Shown: in pieces, positions 54,890-63,142 of the stretch | Position numbering within the stretch: the stretch's first letter is position 1 | How the letters are laid out: each line of letters starts with the position of its first letter | NCBI GenBank assembly: GCA_016721085.1 | Contig: JADKJI010000003.1 | Coordinates: 1-64,000, forward strand | Direction of reading: 5' to 3' | Source of the DNA: Chitinophagaceae bacterium | GTDB lineage: Bacteria > Bacteroidota > Bacteroidia > Chitinophagales > Chitinophagaceae | DNA: 64,000 nt | Notes under the pieces: generated by a model | The model's input: the letters and a program-made list of their open reading frames with translations, nothing else | The model's database searches: none | Told to the model about the DNA's origin: nothing | Position numbers and translations under genes: made by a program

Positions 54890-56002
54890 ATGCAAAACCG
54901 CCTAATCAAACCCTGTCTCGCAATTGTTGCGACTATAACACTCCTCAGTTCCTGCAAACTCAAAGCCCACCAGGAAGAGAATTTCCAAAACTCATTGGAC
55001 CTCTACTTCCGATCTACAATAAAATCCGATGGACCTGGTATTGCAATCATAGTTGCCAAACCCAATAAGGATATCTTATTCGCAAAAGGATATGGAGTGG
55101 AAGATATCAATACCAAAGCCCCCATAACTTCAAAGACCCTTTTCAACTTAGGATCCGTATCAAAGACCTTTGTTGGATTCGCCATACTAAAATTACAAGA
55201 GCAAGGAAAACTGTCTATTGAAGACCCGATTCTCAAATACTTCCCCAACTTCAAGGATAGTAATCTGGTGAAGGATATTAAAATAAAACATCTTCTTAGT
55301 CACACTTCGGGGTTGCCAGATAACCGTCCCGTTGAAATAGATAGTGTATTCTTTCTTACGGCAAATGATGAACAGAATTTTGCCCCCATACTTCAGAATG
55401 ATAGTTTACTATTTCAACCAGGGGATAGATTTGAATATTCAAATCCGGCATTCAATGGACTGGCGCTTATTGTTGAAAAAGTGAGCGGACAGAAATGGCA
55501 GCAATATATAAAGGAGAATATCTTCAATCCATCAGGTATGGCAACGAGTGTCATTACCGATGGCGCCTTCCCCGACAAAGGCGTATCTCACGGCTATCAG
55601 CAAGTGAATGGTAAATGGCAGGAATATGACTTTGGGGAATACCCTACTTTTTGTGCATCAGGTAATGGCGGGGTATGGAGTTCGGTGGAAGAACTATTAT
55701 TATATGAAGAAGCTATCCAAAAAAATAAGTTCGTAAGTGATAGCACAGTTAAACTGGCACGAAGAGTATTTATACCATCTAATTGGAAAGACACGATTCC
55801 TCCCAATATTGGATTCGATTGGTTTACTGAAACTTTTGAAGGTTTAAAAGCCATCGGACATACCGGCGATCAGGGTGGCTTCCGTGCAGATTACTTTTAT
55901 TACCCGGAGAAGAAAATATTTATTGGGATGATAAGTAATGGGAGTCATGATTTGGGGAAGGTGAGAAAGAAGGTTTTGGAGCTAATGAAGGGGTTGGAGT
56001 AG
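54890..56002 (+). CDS. Serine hydrolase, class C beta-lactamase family, lipoprotein
   Basis: The 370-residue protein has a lipobox signal (TITLLSSCKLKAH) and the three penicillin-binding motifs: GSVSKTFVGFAIL (S-x-x-K), FEYSNPAFNGLAL (Y-x-N), and HTGDQGGFRADYFY (H-x-G). The family includes class C beta-lactamases, DD-peptidases and esterases; the lack of close lactamase signatures makes an esterase or peptidase role as likely as resistance. The C-terminus ends at the start of a family G repeat. The promoter region overlaps the right transposase palindrome. Confidence 0.88.
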   Translation: MQNRLIKPCLAIVATITLLSSCKLKAHQEENFQNSLDLYFRSTIKSDGPGIAIIVAKPNKDILFAKGYGVEDINTKAPITSKTLFNLGSVSKTFVGFAILKLQEQGKLSIEDPILKYFPNFKDSNLVKDIKIKHLLSHTSGLPDNRPVEIDSVFFLTANDEQNFAPILQNDSLLFQPGDRFEYSNPAFNGLALIVEKVSGQKWQQYIKENIFNPSGMATSVITDGAFPDKGVSHGYQQVNGKWQEYDFGEYPTFCASGNGGVWSSVEELLLYEEAIQKNKFVSDSTVKLARRVFIPSNWKDTIPPNIGFDWFTETFEGLKAIGHTGDQGGFRADYFYYPEKKIFIGMISNGSHDLGKVRKKVLELMKGLE

Positions 56003-56010
56003 TAGAAAGC

Positions 56011-56200
56011 TCCATAAGTTCAAGAGGTTCCAAAGGGCTGACTAATAGTTAGCCCTCTAAATTTTTGATTATTTTACCGCAGAGACGCGGAGACGCAGAG
56101 GGTCAATATCGACTCTAAGATGAAAAACTCTTACAGCCCAAAGTGCCAACTAATAGTCTGCCCTTTGGAACTTCTTGAACTTATTAAACATGTTGAACTT
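56011..56200. repeat. Composite repeat: family G arms around a half family F hairpin (copy 4)
   Basis: Left arm AAGTTCAAGAGGTTCCAAAG with GGCTGACTAATAG (56011-56050), half hairpin TACCGCAGAGACGCGGAGAC (56075-56100) and inverted arm CTAATAGTCTGCCCTTTGGA-ACTTCTTGAAC (56150-56180) form a long inverted repeat of about 190 bases. It separates two convergent genes. The right half of the F hairpin is missing here. Confidence 0.8.
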
Positions 56201-56204
56201 GCAA

Positions 56205-57401
56205 CTATACTCCTTCAAAGATTATCGCCGCCCCCTGCCCCACTCCCACACACATCGTGGCCATTCCATACTGAACACCACGCCTTCTCATTTCATGCAA
56301 TAATGTTGTGGAGATACGAACACCACTGCAACCCAAAGGATGTCCTAAGGCGATAGCACCGCCATTTACATTTACTCTTTCCAAATCGAGACCGAGTTCG
56401 TGGATGCAGGCTATTGATTGGGAGGCGAAGGCTTCATTCAATTCAATCAATCCTAAATCATCTACATGTAATCCGGCGCGGTCTAAAACTTTTCTGGTGG
56501 CAGCAACAGGACCGATGCCCATGATGGAAGGATCAACTCCGGCAACAGCCATCGCTTTTACTTTGGCCAGTGGACGAAGATTATATCTTTCAACTGCGGT
56601 TTCACTGGCTAATAACATGGCTGCAGCACCATCGTTGATACCAGATGAATTGCCGGCGGTTACTGTTCCATCTTTTGCAAAGGCTGGCTTAAGTGCAGCC
56701 AAACGATCCATCGATGTTCGACGTGGATGTTCATCCCTTTCACAAAAAACCCTTTCCTCTTTATTAGAAGCAATCTCCACACTTACTATCTCATCATTCC
56801 ATCTTTGCTTTTCCAGAGCTGCGAAATAATTTTCCTGGCTGCGCATGGCGAAACCATCCTGTGCCTGACGACTGATATTATATTGCTTGGCAACATTCTC
56901 AGCAGTTTCTCCCATGGAAAAAGGATGATAGAGTTCAGCGAGTCTTTTATTTGTAAAACGCCAGCCGATTGTTGTATCGAATACTTCAGGAGTACGGTTC
57001 CATGGCGTTGCCGTTTTTGCCATAACGAAAGGAGCACGTGTCATGCTTTCCACCCCACCAGCAATAAACAATTCTCCATCGCCACATTGAATGGCACGGG
57101 AGGCATCCATTATAGCCTGGAGTCCGGAGGCACAAAGTCGGTTTACGGTTGTTCCTGCAACAGTAACTGGTAATCCGGCGAGCAAAGCGGCCATTCGGGC
57201 CACGTTGCGATTATCTTCTCCAGCCTGGTTAGCATCACCGGCAATCACGTCTTCGATGGCATTTACATCAATACCCGGATTTCGGACCACAATTGCTTTA
57301 ATCACATGAGCCAGAAGGTCATCGGGGCGTACCGAACTAAGGGCCCCACCATATTTTCCAATAGGGGTTCTTACAGCATCTACGACATACATTGTGTTCA
57401 T
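56205..57401 (-). CDS. Thiolase (acetyl-CoA/3-oxoadipyl-CoA acyltransferase)
   Basis: The 398-residue protein has the thiolase residues: NRLCASGLQAIMDAS (nucleophilic Cys near 91), VNGGAIALGHPLGCSGVR (catalytic His) and MATMCVGVGQGAAIIFEG (second Cys). GESMTRAPF-like (GGVESMTRAPFVMAK) is also present. Thiolases cleave or form C-C bonds on acyl-CoA, in beta-oxidation or aromatic degradation; the sequence resembles the PcaF/FadA group but pathway genes are not adjacent, so the exact substrate is open. It faces away from rlmN and ends in the composite repeat. Confidence 0.92.
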   Translation of the reverse strand: MNTMYVVDAVRTPIGKYGGALSSVRPDDLLAHVIKAIVVRNPGIDVNAIEDVIAGDANQAGEDNRNVARMAALLAGLPVTVAGTTVNRLCASGLQAIMDASRAIQCGDGELFIAGGVESMTRAPFVMAKTATPWNRTPEVFDTTIGWRFTNKRLAELYHPFSMGETAENVAKQYNISRQAQDGFAMRSQENYFAALEKQRWNDEIVSVEIASNKEERVFCERDEHPRRTSMDRLAALKPAFAKDGTVTAGNSSGINDGAAAMLLASETAVERYNLRPLAKVKAMAVAGVDPSIMGIGPVAATRKVLDRAGLHVDDLGLIELNEAFASQSIACIHELGLDLERVNVNGGAIALGHPLGCSGVRISTTLLHEMRRRGVQYGMATMCVGVGQGAAIIFEGV

Positions 57402-57528
57402 ATAGATCTAGGCTTTAGAGGGTTAAACCGGGGGAAGGGCCTGAAAACGGGGTTTCTGGCCATCTGCCCCTATTTTTTATCAAATATCCGGCAAAACAAT
57501 CAAATCAGGATAACCTCTTATCATTGAT

Positions 57529-57536
57529 TATCTTTG
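57529..57536 (+). promoter_or_regulatory. -7 element TATCTTTG of rlmN
   Basis: TATCTTTG is four bases before ATG 57541, giving a leaderless or near-leaderless transcript, the same arrangement as at 48252. No clear TTG is seen at the matching -33 distance. Confidence 0.5.
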
Positions 57537-57540
57537 CGCC

Positions 57541-58590
57541 ATGTCTATTAGTAAGATTCAGAATATCAGGGATTTGACAAAAGAGGAACTCCAGGAGTTC
57601 TTCGATACGCTGGGCGAGAAGAAGTTCCGCACCCAGCAGGTTTACGAATGGCTGTGGCAGAAACATGCCCACAGTTTTGCTGATATGACCAACCTAAGCA
57701 AGGACTTACGTCAAAAATTAGGGGAGCATTTTACCCTCCCTGCCCTGACCGTTGATGCCACTCAATATAGTGAGGATGGCACTATCAAATCAAGATTCAA
57801 AACCCATGATGGTCACCTCATTGAAGGGGTGTTGATTCCAACAGAAGAGCGTAAGACCGCCTGTGTTTCTTCACAGGTTGGCTGTAGCCTTTCCTGCAAG
57901 TTCTGTGCAACAGGATATATGGAACGCAAACGCAACCTTCATTTCGATGAGATCTACGATCAGGTGGTGTTGCTGAACCAACAAAGTGAAAAAGTACACG
58001 AGAAGAAATTGAGCAATATCGTTTTCATGGGAATGGGTGAACCCCTCATGAACTACCGGAACGTGCTGAAAGCTGTTGAAAAAATCAGTTCTCCAGACGG
58101 ATTAGGAATGAGTCCACGTAGGATCACTGTTTCTACCGCTGGTGTTGCCAAACAGATCAGGCAATTAGGTGATGATATGGTGAAGTTCAAACTCGCCCTT
58201 TCATTACACGCGGCTAATGACCAGAAGCGTCATGAGATCATGCCAAGCAACGATACCAATAATATCAAGGCATTGATAGATGCCCTGAATTATTTCTATA
58301 AGATGACTGGAAACGAAATCACTTTCGAATTCATCCTTTTCAAGAATTTCAATGACAGCATCAAGGATGCGGATGAACTGATAAAAGTATATCGTCAGGT
58401 TCCTGCCGACCTCGTAAACATCATCGAGTATAACCCAATTGACAGAGCGCATTTCCAAAAACCCGACGAAAATGTGGTGGAAGAATTCATGAACCATCTC
58501 GATCGCAACAGGGTTAACGCCCGTTTGAGAAAGAGCAGGGGGAAGGATATTGATGCGGCGTGTGGGCAGCTCGCAAATAAAGTTCAATAG
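57541..58590 (+). CDS. rlmN: 23S rRNA/tRNA adenine C2-methyltransferase RlmN
   Basis: The 349-residue radical-SAM enzyme has the cluster motif CSLSCKFCATGYMERKRN, the GMGEPLMNY motif, RRITVSTAGVAKQIRQL and LSLHAANDQKRHEIMPSN, and a late Cys in DAACGQLANK that is the acceptor for methyl transfer. It methylates A2503 of 23S rRNA and A37 of some tRNAs. The last two residues Val-Gln and the TAG stop are encoded by the opening GTTCAATAG of a family G repeat. It is monocistronic; length is normal. Confidence 0.96.
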   Translation: MSISKIQNIRDLTKEELQEFFDTLGEKKFRTQQVYEWLWQKHAHSFADMTNLSKDLRQKLGEHFTLPALTVDATQYSEDGTIKSRFKTHDGHLIEGVLIPTEERKTACVSSQVGCSLSCKFCATGYMERKRNLHFDEIYDQVVLLNQQSEKVHEKKLSNIVFMGMGEPLMNYRNVLKAVEKISSPDGLGMSPRRITVSTAGVAKQIRQLGDDMVKFKLALSLHAANDQKRHEIMPSNDTNNIKALIDALNYFYKMTGNEITFEFILFKNFNDSIKDADELIKVYRQVPADLVNIIEYNPIDRAHFQKPDENVVEEFMNHLDRNRVNARLRKSRGKDIDAACGQLANKVQ

Positions 58591-58676
58591 GTTTCATTAG
58601 TTCAAGAAGTTCCATAGGAGCCTCTGAAATTTGGAGTGAAGGTTTTGGTTTGGATTCCTATGGAACAAATGGAACA
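58582..58676. repeat. Family G inverted repeat starting inside rlmN
   Basis: GTTCAATAGGTTTCATTAG and TTCAAGAAGTTCCATAGGAG (58582-58622) are matched by an inverted arm ATTCCTATGGAACAAATGGA (58654-58676). A GCCTAAC-type H fragment follows at 58685. No family F hairpin is present here. Confidence 0.75.
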
Positions 58677-58755
58677 TATTTATCCTAAAGCCTAACGTAG
58701 ATTTAAATTAAAGTACAACTTACAATTACTGTTGCAAAACAGCAAACAACCCAAC

Positions 58756-59958
58756 ATGGCAAAAGCATTCCAGAAATTCATCGAGAAAAAAGAAAGCGGA
58801 GCGAAGAAGAAAGAACGTATCCGTCAGGAAAAGAAAAAAATTCGTCAGGAGACGAAAGAGTATTTTGCCAAGAAGAAAGAGGATGCACGGATGATGAGGC
58901 AGCAAGGTGGCGTTGGACCACGATATGGTAATACAAACAGGGATGATGATAGAACTACAAACCGTCGCGGCGGTAATGCCCCGGGTGAAAGAGTTATCAG
59001 ACCTGAGTTAAGAAAAGACCCTTCTAAGATTATTGCTGCTAAACCTGCAGCAGTTACACCAGATAAAAAAGCTCCAGCAGTTATTGAAGTAAAGAAACCC
59101 GTTACTCCTGCAGTACCTGGTGCAAAGAAAGTATTGACAGTATCAAAAGGGAAAGCTGCTCCTACTGCATCAGCAGCAACACCCACAGCAGCTCCTGTTA
59201 CATCCCCTGCAAAATCAAGTGGCAATATGCCTTTGAATAAATTCCTCGCGCATGCTGGTATTTGCTCCAGACGTGATGCTGCAGATATTGTAAAATCAGG
59301 TAAGGTACTTGTGAATGGGGCAAAGATTGTTGAACCTGGATTTAAAGTAAGTGAGAAGGACGATATAAAATACATGGGTAAGTCTTTGACTGCAAAGAAG
59401 AACCTTGTATATCTACTTATCAATAAGCCAAAAGATTATATCACTACCACTGAAGACCCACAGGGAAGAAAAACAGTATTGGATATAGTGAAGAATGCCA
59501 CTACTGAAAGGGTATATCCAATTGGTCGTTTAGACCGTAATACCACAGGAGTATTATTGCTTACTAATGATGGTGAACTCGCTCAGAAATTATCTCACCC
59601 AAGTTATGAGGTGAAGAAGATATATGAAGTGACGCTGGACAAGCAATTGACAAAAGCGCATTTCGATCAGATATTGAATGGTATCACTTTGGAAGATGGA
59701 TTTGTAGCCCCAGATGTTCTGGCATGGCCTGATCCAAAAAACAAACACATTATCGGTATTGAAATTCATAGCGGCCGTAACCGTATCGTTCGTCGCATAT
59801 TTGAATTCCTCGGATATGATGTAAAGAATCTGGACCGAGTAATGTATGCCAACCTCACCAAGAAGAATGTAGATCGCGGCAAATGGCGTTTCCTGTCAGA
59901 AAAAGAAGTACGTCTTCTTAAATACCTGAATACTTCTTACAAAAAGAAAAATCCATAA
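58756..59958 (+). CDS. S4-domain pseudouridine synthase (RluB/RsuA type) with long charged N-terminal extension
   Basis: ATG 58756 (MAKAFQKFIEKKESGAKKKE) is chosen over an upstream TTG. The first 150 residues are Lys/Arg- then Ala/Pro-rich and low-complexity, probably disordered and RNA-binding. Then an S4 domain (PLNKFLAHAGICSRRDAADI) and the catalytic part with PIGRLDRNTTGVLLLTNDGE LAQKL (catalytic Asp in GRLDRNT) and HSGRNRIVRRIFEFLGYDV. It converts uridine to pseudouridine in rRNA. Followed after ten bases by the methyltransferase gene. Confidence 0.93.
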   Translation: MAKAFQKFIEKKESGAKKKERIRQEKKKIRQETKEYFAKKKEDARMMRQQGGVGPRYGNTNRDDDRTTNRRGGNAPGERVIRPELRKDPSKIIAAKPAAVTPDKKAPAVIEVKKPVTPAVPGAKKVLTVSKGKAAPTASAATPTAAPVTSPAKSSGNMPLNKFLAHAGICSRRDAADIVKSGKVLVNGAKIVEPGFKVSEKDDIKYMGKSLTAKKNLVYLLINKPKDYITTTEDPQGRKTVLDIVKNATTERVYPIGRLDRNTTGVLLLTNDGELAQKLSHPSYEVKKIYEVTLDKQLTKAHFDQILNGITLEDGFVAPDVLAWPDPKNKHIIGIEIHSGRNRIVRRIFEFLGYDVKNLDRVMYANLTKKNVDRGKWRFLSEKEVRLLKYLNTSYKKKNP

Positions 59959-59967
59959 TTAAGTCAT

Positions 59968-60864
59968 ATGAGTTCTGCCGTTAAGCCCCCTTACATACCG
60001 CAGGCATGGGAAACAGTTCCCTGTCCCTTCTGTAACAGCACCGAGGCCACTGTATATGAGCGTTTCGGAAGTGAATTGCAGTATACCTATACTACCTGCA
60101 AGAATTGTAAGTTGATTTATCAGTCACCTCGTCCTGTATATAACCAGCATTTTATTGATGCTGCTTATGCAGACTATTTCCAGTATTCTGATCAATTATC
60201 ATTATCTGATACTACGGATGTTCCTACTTCTGGTGTAGAGATGTTCAAGAAAGAAGTAGCTAATCTTCTTAATTACGACAAGAAGCGTACAGCAGTTCTT
60301 GATATCGGATCAGGTATGGGAACTTTTTTATATGCTGCCACTCCACATTATAAAGAAGCATTGGGATTAGATGTATCGGAGAAGATGGGAGCGTTTGTAA
60401 CAAAGAATCTTGGAGTAAAAGTGAAGATCCAGCAATTTGAACAGTATACTACGGATACAAAATACTCGCTCATTCACATGAGCCATGTAATAGAACATGT
60501 ACCTAATCCAAATGAATGGCTTGAAAAAGCAAAGACTTTATTGGATGAAGATGGAATTCTGGTAGTGAATGTTCCTAATAAATATTCCATCAGTTTTAGG
60601 ATGCAGCATTTCTATTATAAGTTAGGATTGAAGAAGCAATTCTCTGATGATTGGGCTGACCCTGCTCGTACACCAGACCATCTTTTTGAACCAGTGATAC
60701 CGGCAATGCTAACCATGCTTAACAAGCATGGGTATGAAATATTGGATTATTTCACTTACAGCCGTAAAGATCCTGCTTCGAATGGTTCCCTTCTTTCAAA
60801 AATCATGAACCGCTGGTTGAAGATTGGTAGTAACCTGTCATTCATCACCCGCGTCAAGAAATAA
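59968..60864 (+). CDS. Class I SAM-dependent methyltransferase with zinc-ribbon N-terminus
   Basis: The 298-residue protein begins with a four-Cys motif VPCPFCNSTEAT and TYTTCKNCKLIYQSP, probably a zinc ribbon, followed by a Rossmann-type methyltransferase: VLDIGSGMGTFLYAATPHYK EALGLDVSEKM, and MSHVIEHVPNPNEWLEKAKT LLDEDGILVVNVPN (motif IV region). Similar proteins methylate sugars or small molecules in surface polysaccharide pathways. It lies between two pseudouridine synthase genes with gaps of 9 and 6 bases, so it is co-expressed with them; an RNA target is therefore also possible. Confidence 0.85.
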   Translation: MSSAVKPPYIPQAWETVPCPFCNSTEATVYERFGSELQYTYTTCKNCKLIYQSPRPVYNQHFIDAAYADYFQYSDQLSLSDTTDVPTSGVEMFKKEVANLLNYDKKRTAVLDIGSGMGTFLYAATPHYKEALGLDVSEKMGAFVTKNLGVKVKIQQFEQYTTDTKYSLIHMSHVIEHVPNPNEWLEKAKTLLDEDGILVVNVPNKYSISFRMQHFYYKLGLKKQFSDDWADPARTPDHLFEPVIPAMLTMLNKHGYEILDYFTYSRKDPASNGSLLSKIMNRWLKIGSNLSFITRVKK

Positions 60865-60870
60865 CACTAC

Positions 60871-61593
60871 ATGAAGCCAGAGATACTTTTTGAGAACGAC
60901 GATTTTATAGCTCTGAATAAACCTGCAGGTTTATTGAGTATACCCGACAGGGAAGGAAAAGAAGTATCCCTGAAAACAATGCTTCAGGAAAAATATGGAC
61001 AGATATTCACTGTTCATCGCCTCGACCGAGGAACCAGCGGCGTAATCATCTTTGCCAAGAACGAAGAATCTCACCGATATTTCTCAGTGGCCTTTGAAGA
61101 CAGAAGTGTAGAGAAGTTCTATACCGGCATTGTACAAGGTGTTCCTACTGAAAAAAAGAAAAGTATCGAAGCAGGAATAATGGAAAATCCTGCTAAACGA
61201 GGACAGATGATCATCCATTCAAAAGGGAAGGCGAGTCATACTGATTATGAAGTGGTGGAAGATCTTGGAAAATTCGCCCTGGTGAATTTCCAAATCCATA
61301 CCGGCCGAACACACCAGATCAGGGTGCATATGCAAAACGAAGGACATCCCATCCTTTGCGATGAACTATACGGTGATCCCAAACCGATATTATTATCTAC
61401 TTTCAAAAAGAATTTCAAGCTCTCCAAGAAAGAAGACGAAGAAAGACCTTTATTAAATCGCATGGCCCTCCATGCCGCTAAACTTATTCTGCCTTTACCA
61501 GATGGAAAGAAACTTACGCTGGAAGCGCCGTTGCCGAAAGATTTGATGGCGTTTTTGAATCAAATCAGGAAGTTGAAAAAGAAGGTTCAATAG
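60871..61593 (+). CDS. RluA-family pseudouridine synthase
   Basis: The 240-residue protein lacks an S4 domain and shows the RluA catalytic core: DFIALNKPAGLLSIPDRE, then VHRLDRGTSGVIIFAKN (catalytic Asp in RLDRGTSG) and VNFQIHTGRTHQIRVHMQNE GHPILCDELYGDP. It modifies uridine in rRNA or tRNA; the precise site is not predictable. The end KKVQ and stop TAG are created by a family G repeat, as in nuoI and rlmN. Six bases separate it from the methyltransferase gene. Confidence 0.93.
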   Translation: MKPEILFENDDFIALNKPAGLLSIPDREGKEVSLKTMLQEKYGQIFTVHRLDRGTSGVIIFAKNEESHRYFSVAFEDRSVEKFYTGIVQGVPTEKKKSIEAGIMENPAKRGQMIIHSKGKASHTDYEVVEDLGKFALVNFQIHTGRTHQIRVHMQNEGHPILCDELYGDPKPILLSTFKKNFKLSKKEDEERPLLNRMALHAAKLILPLPDGKKLTLEAPLPKDLMAFLNQIRKLKKKVQ

Positions 61594-61778
61594 GTTCCAG
61601 AGGGTCTACTAATAGCAATTATTTTTTATTGCGAAATGTTTTACCGCAGAGACGCGGAGACGCAAAGGAAAGCCCTTTGCGTCTCCGCGTCTCTGCGGTT
61701 ATAAAATTACAAAGCACATGATGCCTGCATTTAGTATGCCCTCTGGAACCTATTGAACAAATGGAACCTATTGAACCC
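61585..61778. repeat. Composite repeat: family G arms around a complete family F hairpin (copy 5)
   Basis: Left arm GTTCAATAGGTTCCAGAGGG-TCTACTAATAG (61585-61615) begins inside the RluA-type gene; the F hairpin lies at 61642-61699 (full arms, loop about AGGAAAGCCCT); right arm AGTATGCCCTCTGGAACC-TATTGAAC (61733-61760) with a second unit. The outer arms are inverted. It fills the gap between convergent genes and is the most complete copy of the composite. Confidence 0.85.
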
Positions 61779-61789
61779 TTTATAGTGCC

Positions 61790-63046
61790 TTACACGAGAT
61801 AGGAAAATAGTTCATCATTCTTATTCAACGCCGTATAATTAATATTATACTTCTCCATATTCTTCAGAAGAATATCATAATCTTCACGGTTCTTTAATTC
61901 GATTCCTACAAGCGCATGAGCGTTTTCTTTATTGTGCTTTTGCATGTATTCAAAACGAACGATGTCATCGGTAGGACCTAAGGCGAAGTTTACAAATTCT
62001 TTGAGTGCGCCGGGGCGTTGTGCGAATCGGATGAGGAAGTAGTGTTTGAGTCCTTCATATTGGAGACTACGCTCTTTTATTTCCTGCATGCGGTCGATAT
62101 CGTTATTGCTGCCACTGATAACACATACAACTGTTTTACCAACAATCTGATCGGCATAGTCATCCAATGCAGCAATGCTTAATGCACCTGCTGGTTCGGC
62201 AACAATAGCATCTTCATTATATAGTTTTAGGATGGTGGTGCAAATTTTCCCTTCTGGAACCAGATGCATATCATCCAATACTACTTTACATATTGGGAAT
62301 GTGATATCACCTACACGCTTTACGGCAGCACCGTCTACAAACCGGTCAATAGTATCTAAGGTTACAGGATGACCTTCTTTCAGAGCCGTGAACATAGAAG
62401 GTGCTCCTTCGGGTTCCAGTCCAATAATTTTTGTTGCTGGAGAAACAGTCTTGAAATAAGAACCCATACCTGCACTTAATCCACCGCCACCTACAGGTAC
62501 AAACAGATAGTCAACATATTTCAATTCTTCTAGTACTTCAACGGCCACTGTTCCTTGCCCTTCAATGATCTTATAATCATCGAAAGGAGGAACAAAGGTC
62601 ATTCCGTTTTCAGCAGTATATTTTTTTGCTGCAGCTGCGCAATCATCGAAGGTATCTCCAATCAATTTTACTTCAATGGCGCCATCACCATGCATTGTTG
62701 TTTGCTGAATCTTTTGATTTGGCGTTATAACAGGCATGAACACCACACCTTTTACATGAAGCTTGCGGCAACTATATGCAAATCCTTGTGCATGGTTTCC
62801 GGCACTGGCACAAACTACTCCCCTGTCCAATTGATCTTGTGAGAGGGAACTCATCATATTATATGCCCCACGCAACTTATAACTGCGTACCACTTGAAGG
62901 TCCTCCCTTTTTAGGTATACCTGGCAATTATACTTTTTTGAAAGATTAAGGTTCAGTTGCAAAGGTGTTTTAGTCACCACTTTTTTCAAACGCAATGCTG
63001 CCTTATGAAATTCGAGACCCTTTGTTATTTCTGGAGAGAGGTTCAT
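61790..63046 (-). CDS. ilvA: Threonine ammonia-lyase (biosynthetic type)
   Basis: The start is placed at ATG 63046 (MNLSPEITKGLEFHKAALRL). The 418-residue protein has the PLP lysine motif VVRSYKLRGAYNMMSSLS, the phosphate-binding GGGGLSAGMGSYF-type loop (VPVGGGGLSAGMG), and a regulatory C-terminal domain (LKHYFLIRFAQRPGALKEFV NFAL) of the ACT-like class for feedback by isoleucine. It makes 2-oxobutanoate from threonine for isoleucine synthesis. It is immediately downstream of ilvC on the same strand, 96 bases apart, so part of an ilv operon. Confidence 0.95.
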   Translation of the reverse strand: MNLSPEITKGLEFHKAALRLKKVVTKTPLQLNLNLSKKYNCQVYLKREDLQVVRSYKLRGAYNMMSSLSQDQLDRGVVCASAGNHAQGFAYSCRKLHVKGVVFMPVITPNQKIQQTTMHGDGAIEVKLIGDTFDDCAAAAKKYTAENGMTFVPPFDDYKIIEGQGTVAVEVLEELKYVDYLFVPVGGGGLSAGMGSYFKTVSPATKIIGLEPEGAPSMFTALKEGHPVTLDTIDRFVDGAAVKRVGDITFPICKVVLDDMHLVPEGKICTTILKLYNEDAIVAEPAGALSIAALDDYADQIVGKTVVCVISGSNNDIDRMQEIKERSLQYEGLKHYFLIRFAQRPGALKEFVNFALGPTDDIVRFEYMQKHNKENAHALVGIELKNREDYDILLKNMEKYNINYTALNKNDELFSYLV

Positions 63047-63142
63047 GACATGAAAATTAGATGCATTAGCAAAGACAACAAAGGGAATACAGCTCACCGC
63101 CATATCCCCTTTGGGTTTTTCTATTGCTCTGAGGGTTAATAG

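Noticed and set aside
54890..56002. Antibiotic-resistance beta-lactamase
   Set aside because: Only general serine-hydrolase motifs are present; esterase or peptidase function is equally likely.
58845..59423. Minus-strand frame of 192 codons opposite the S4 pseudouridine synthase
   Set aside because: Antisense of the low-complexity Lys/Ala extension; no conserved motif.
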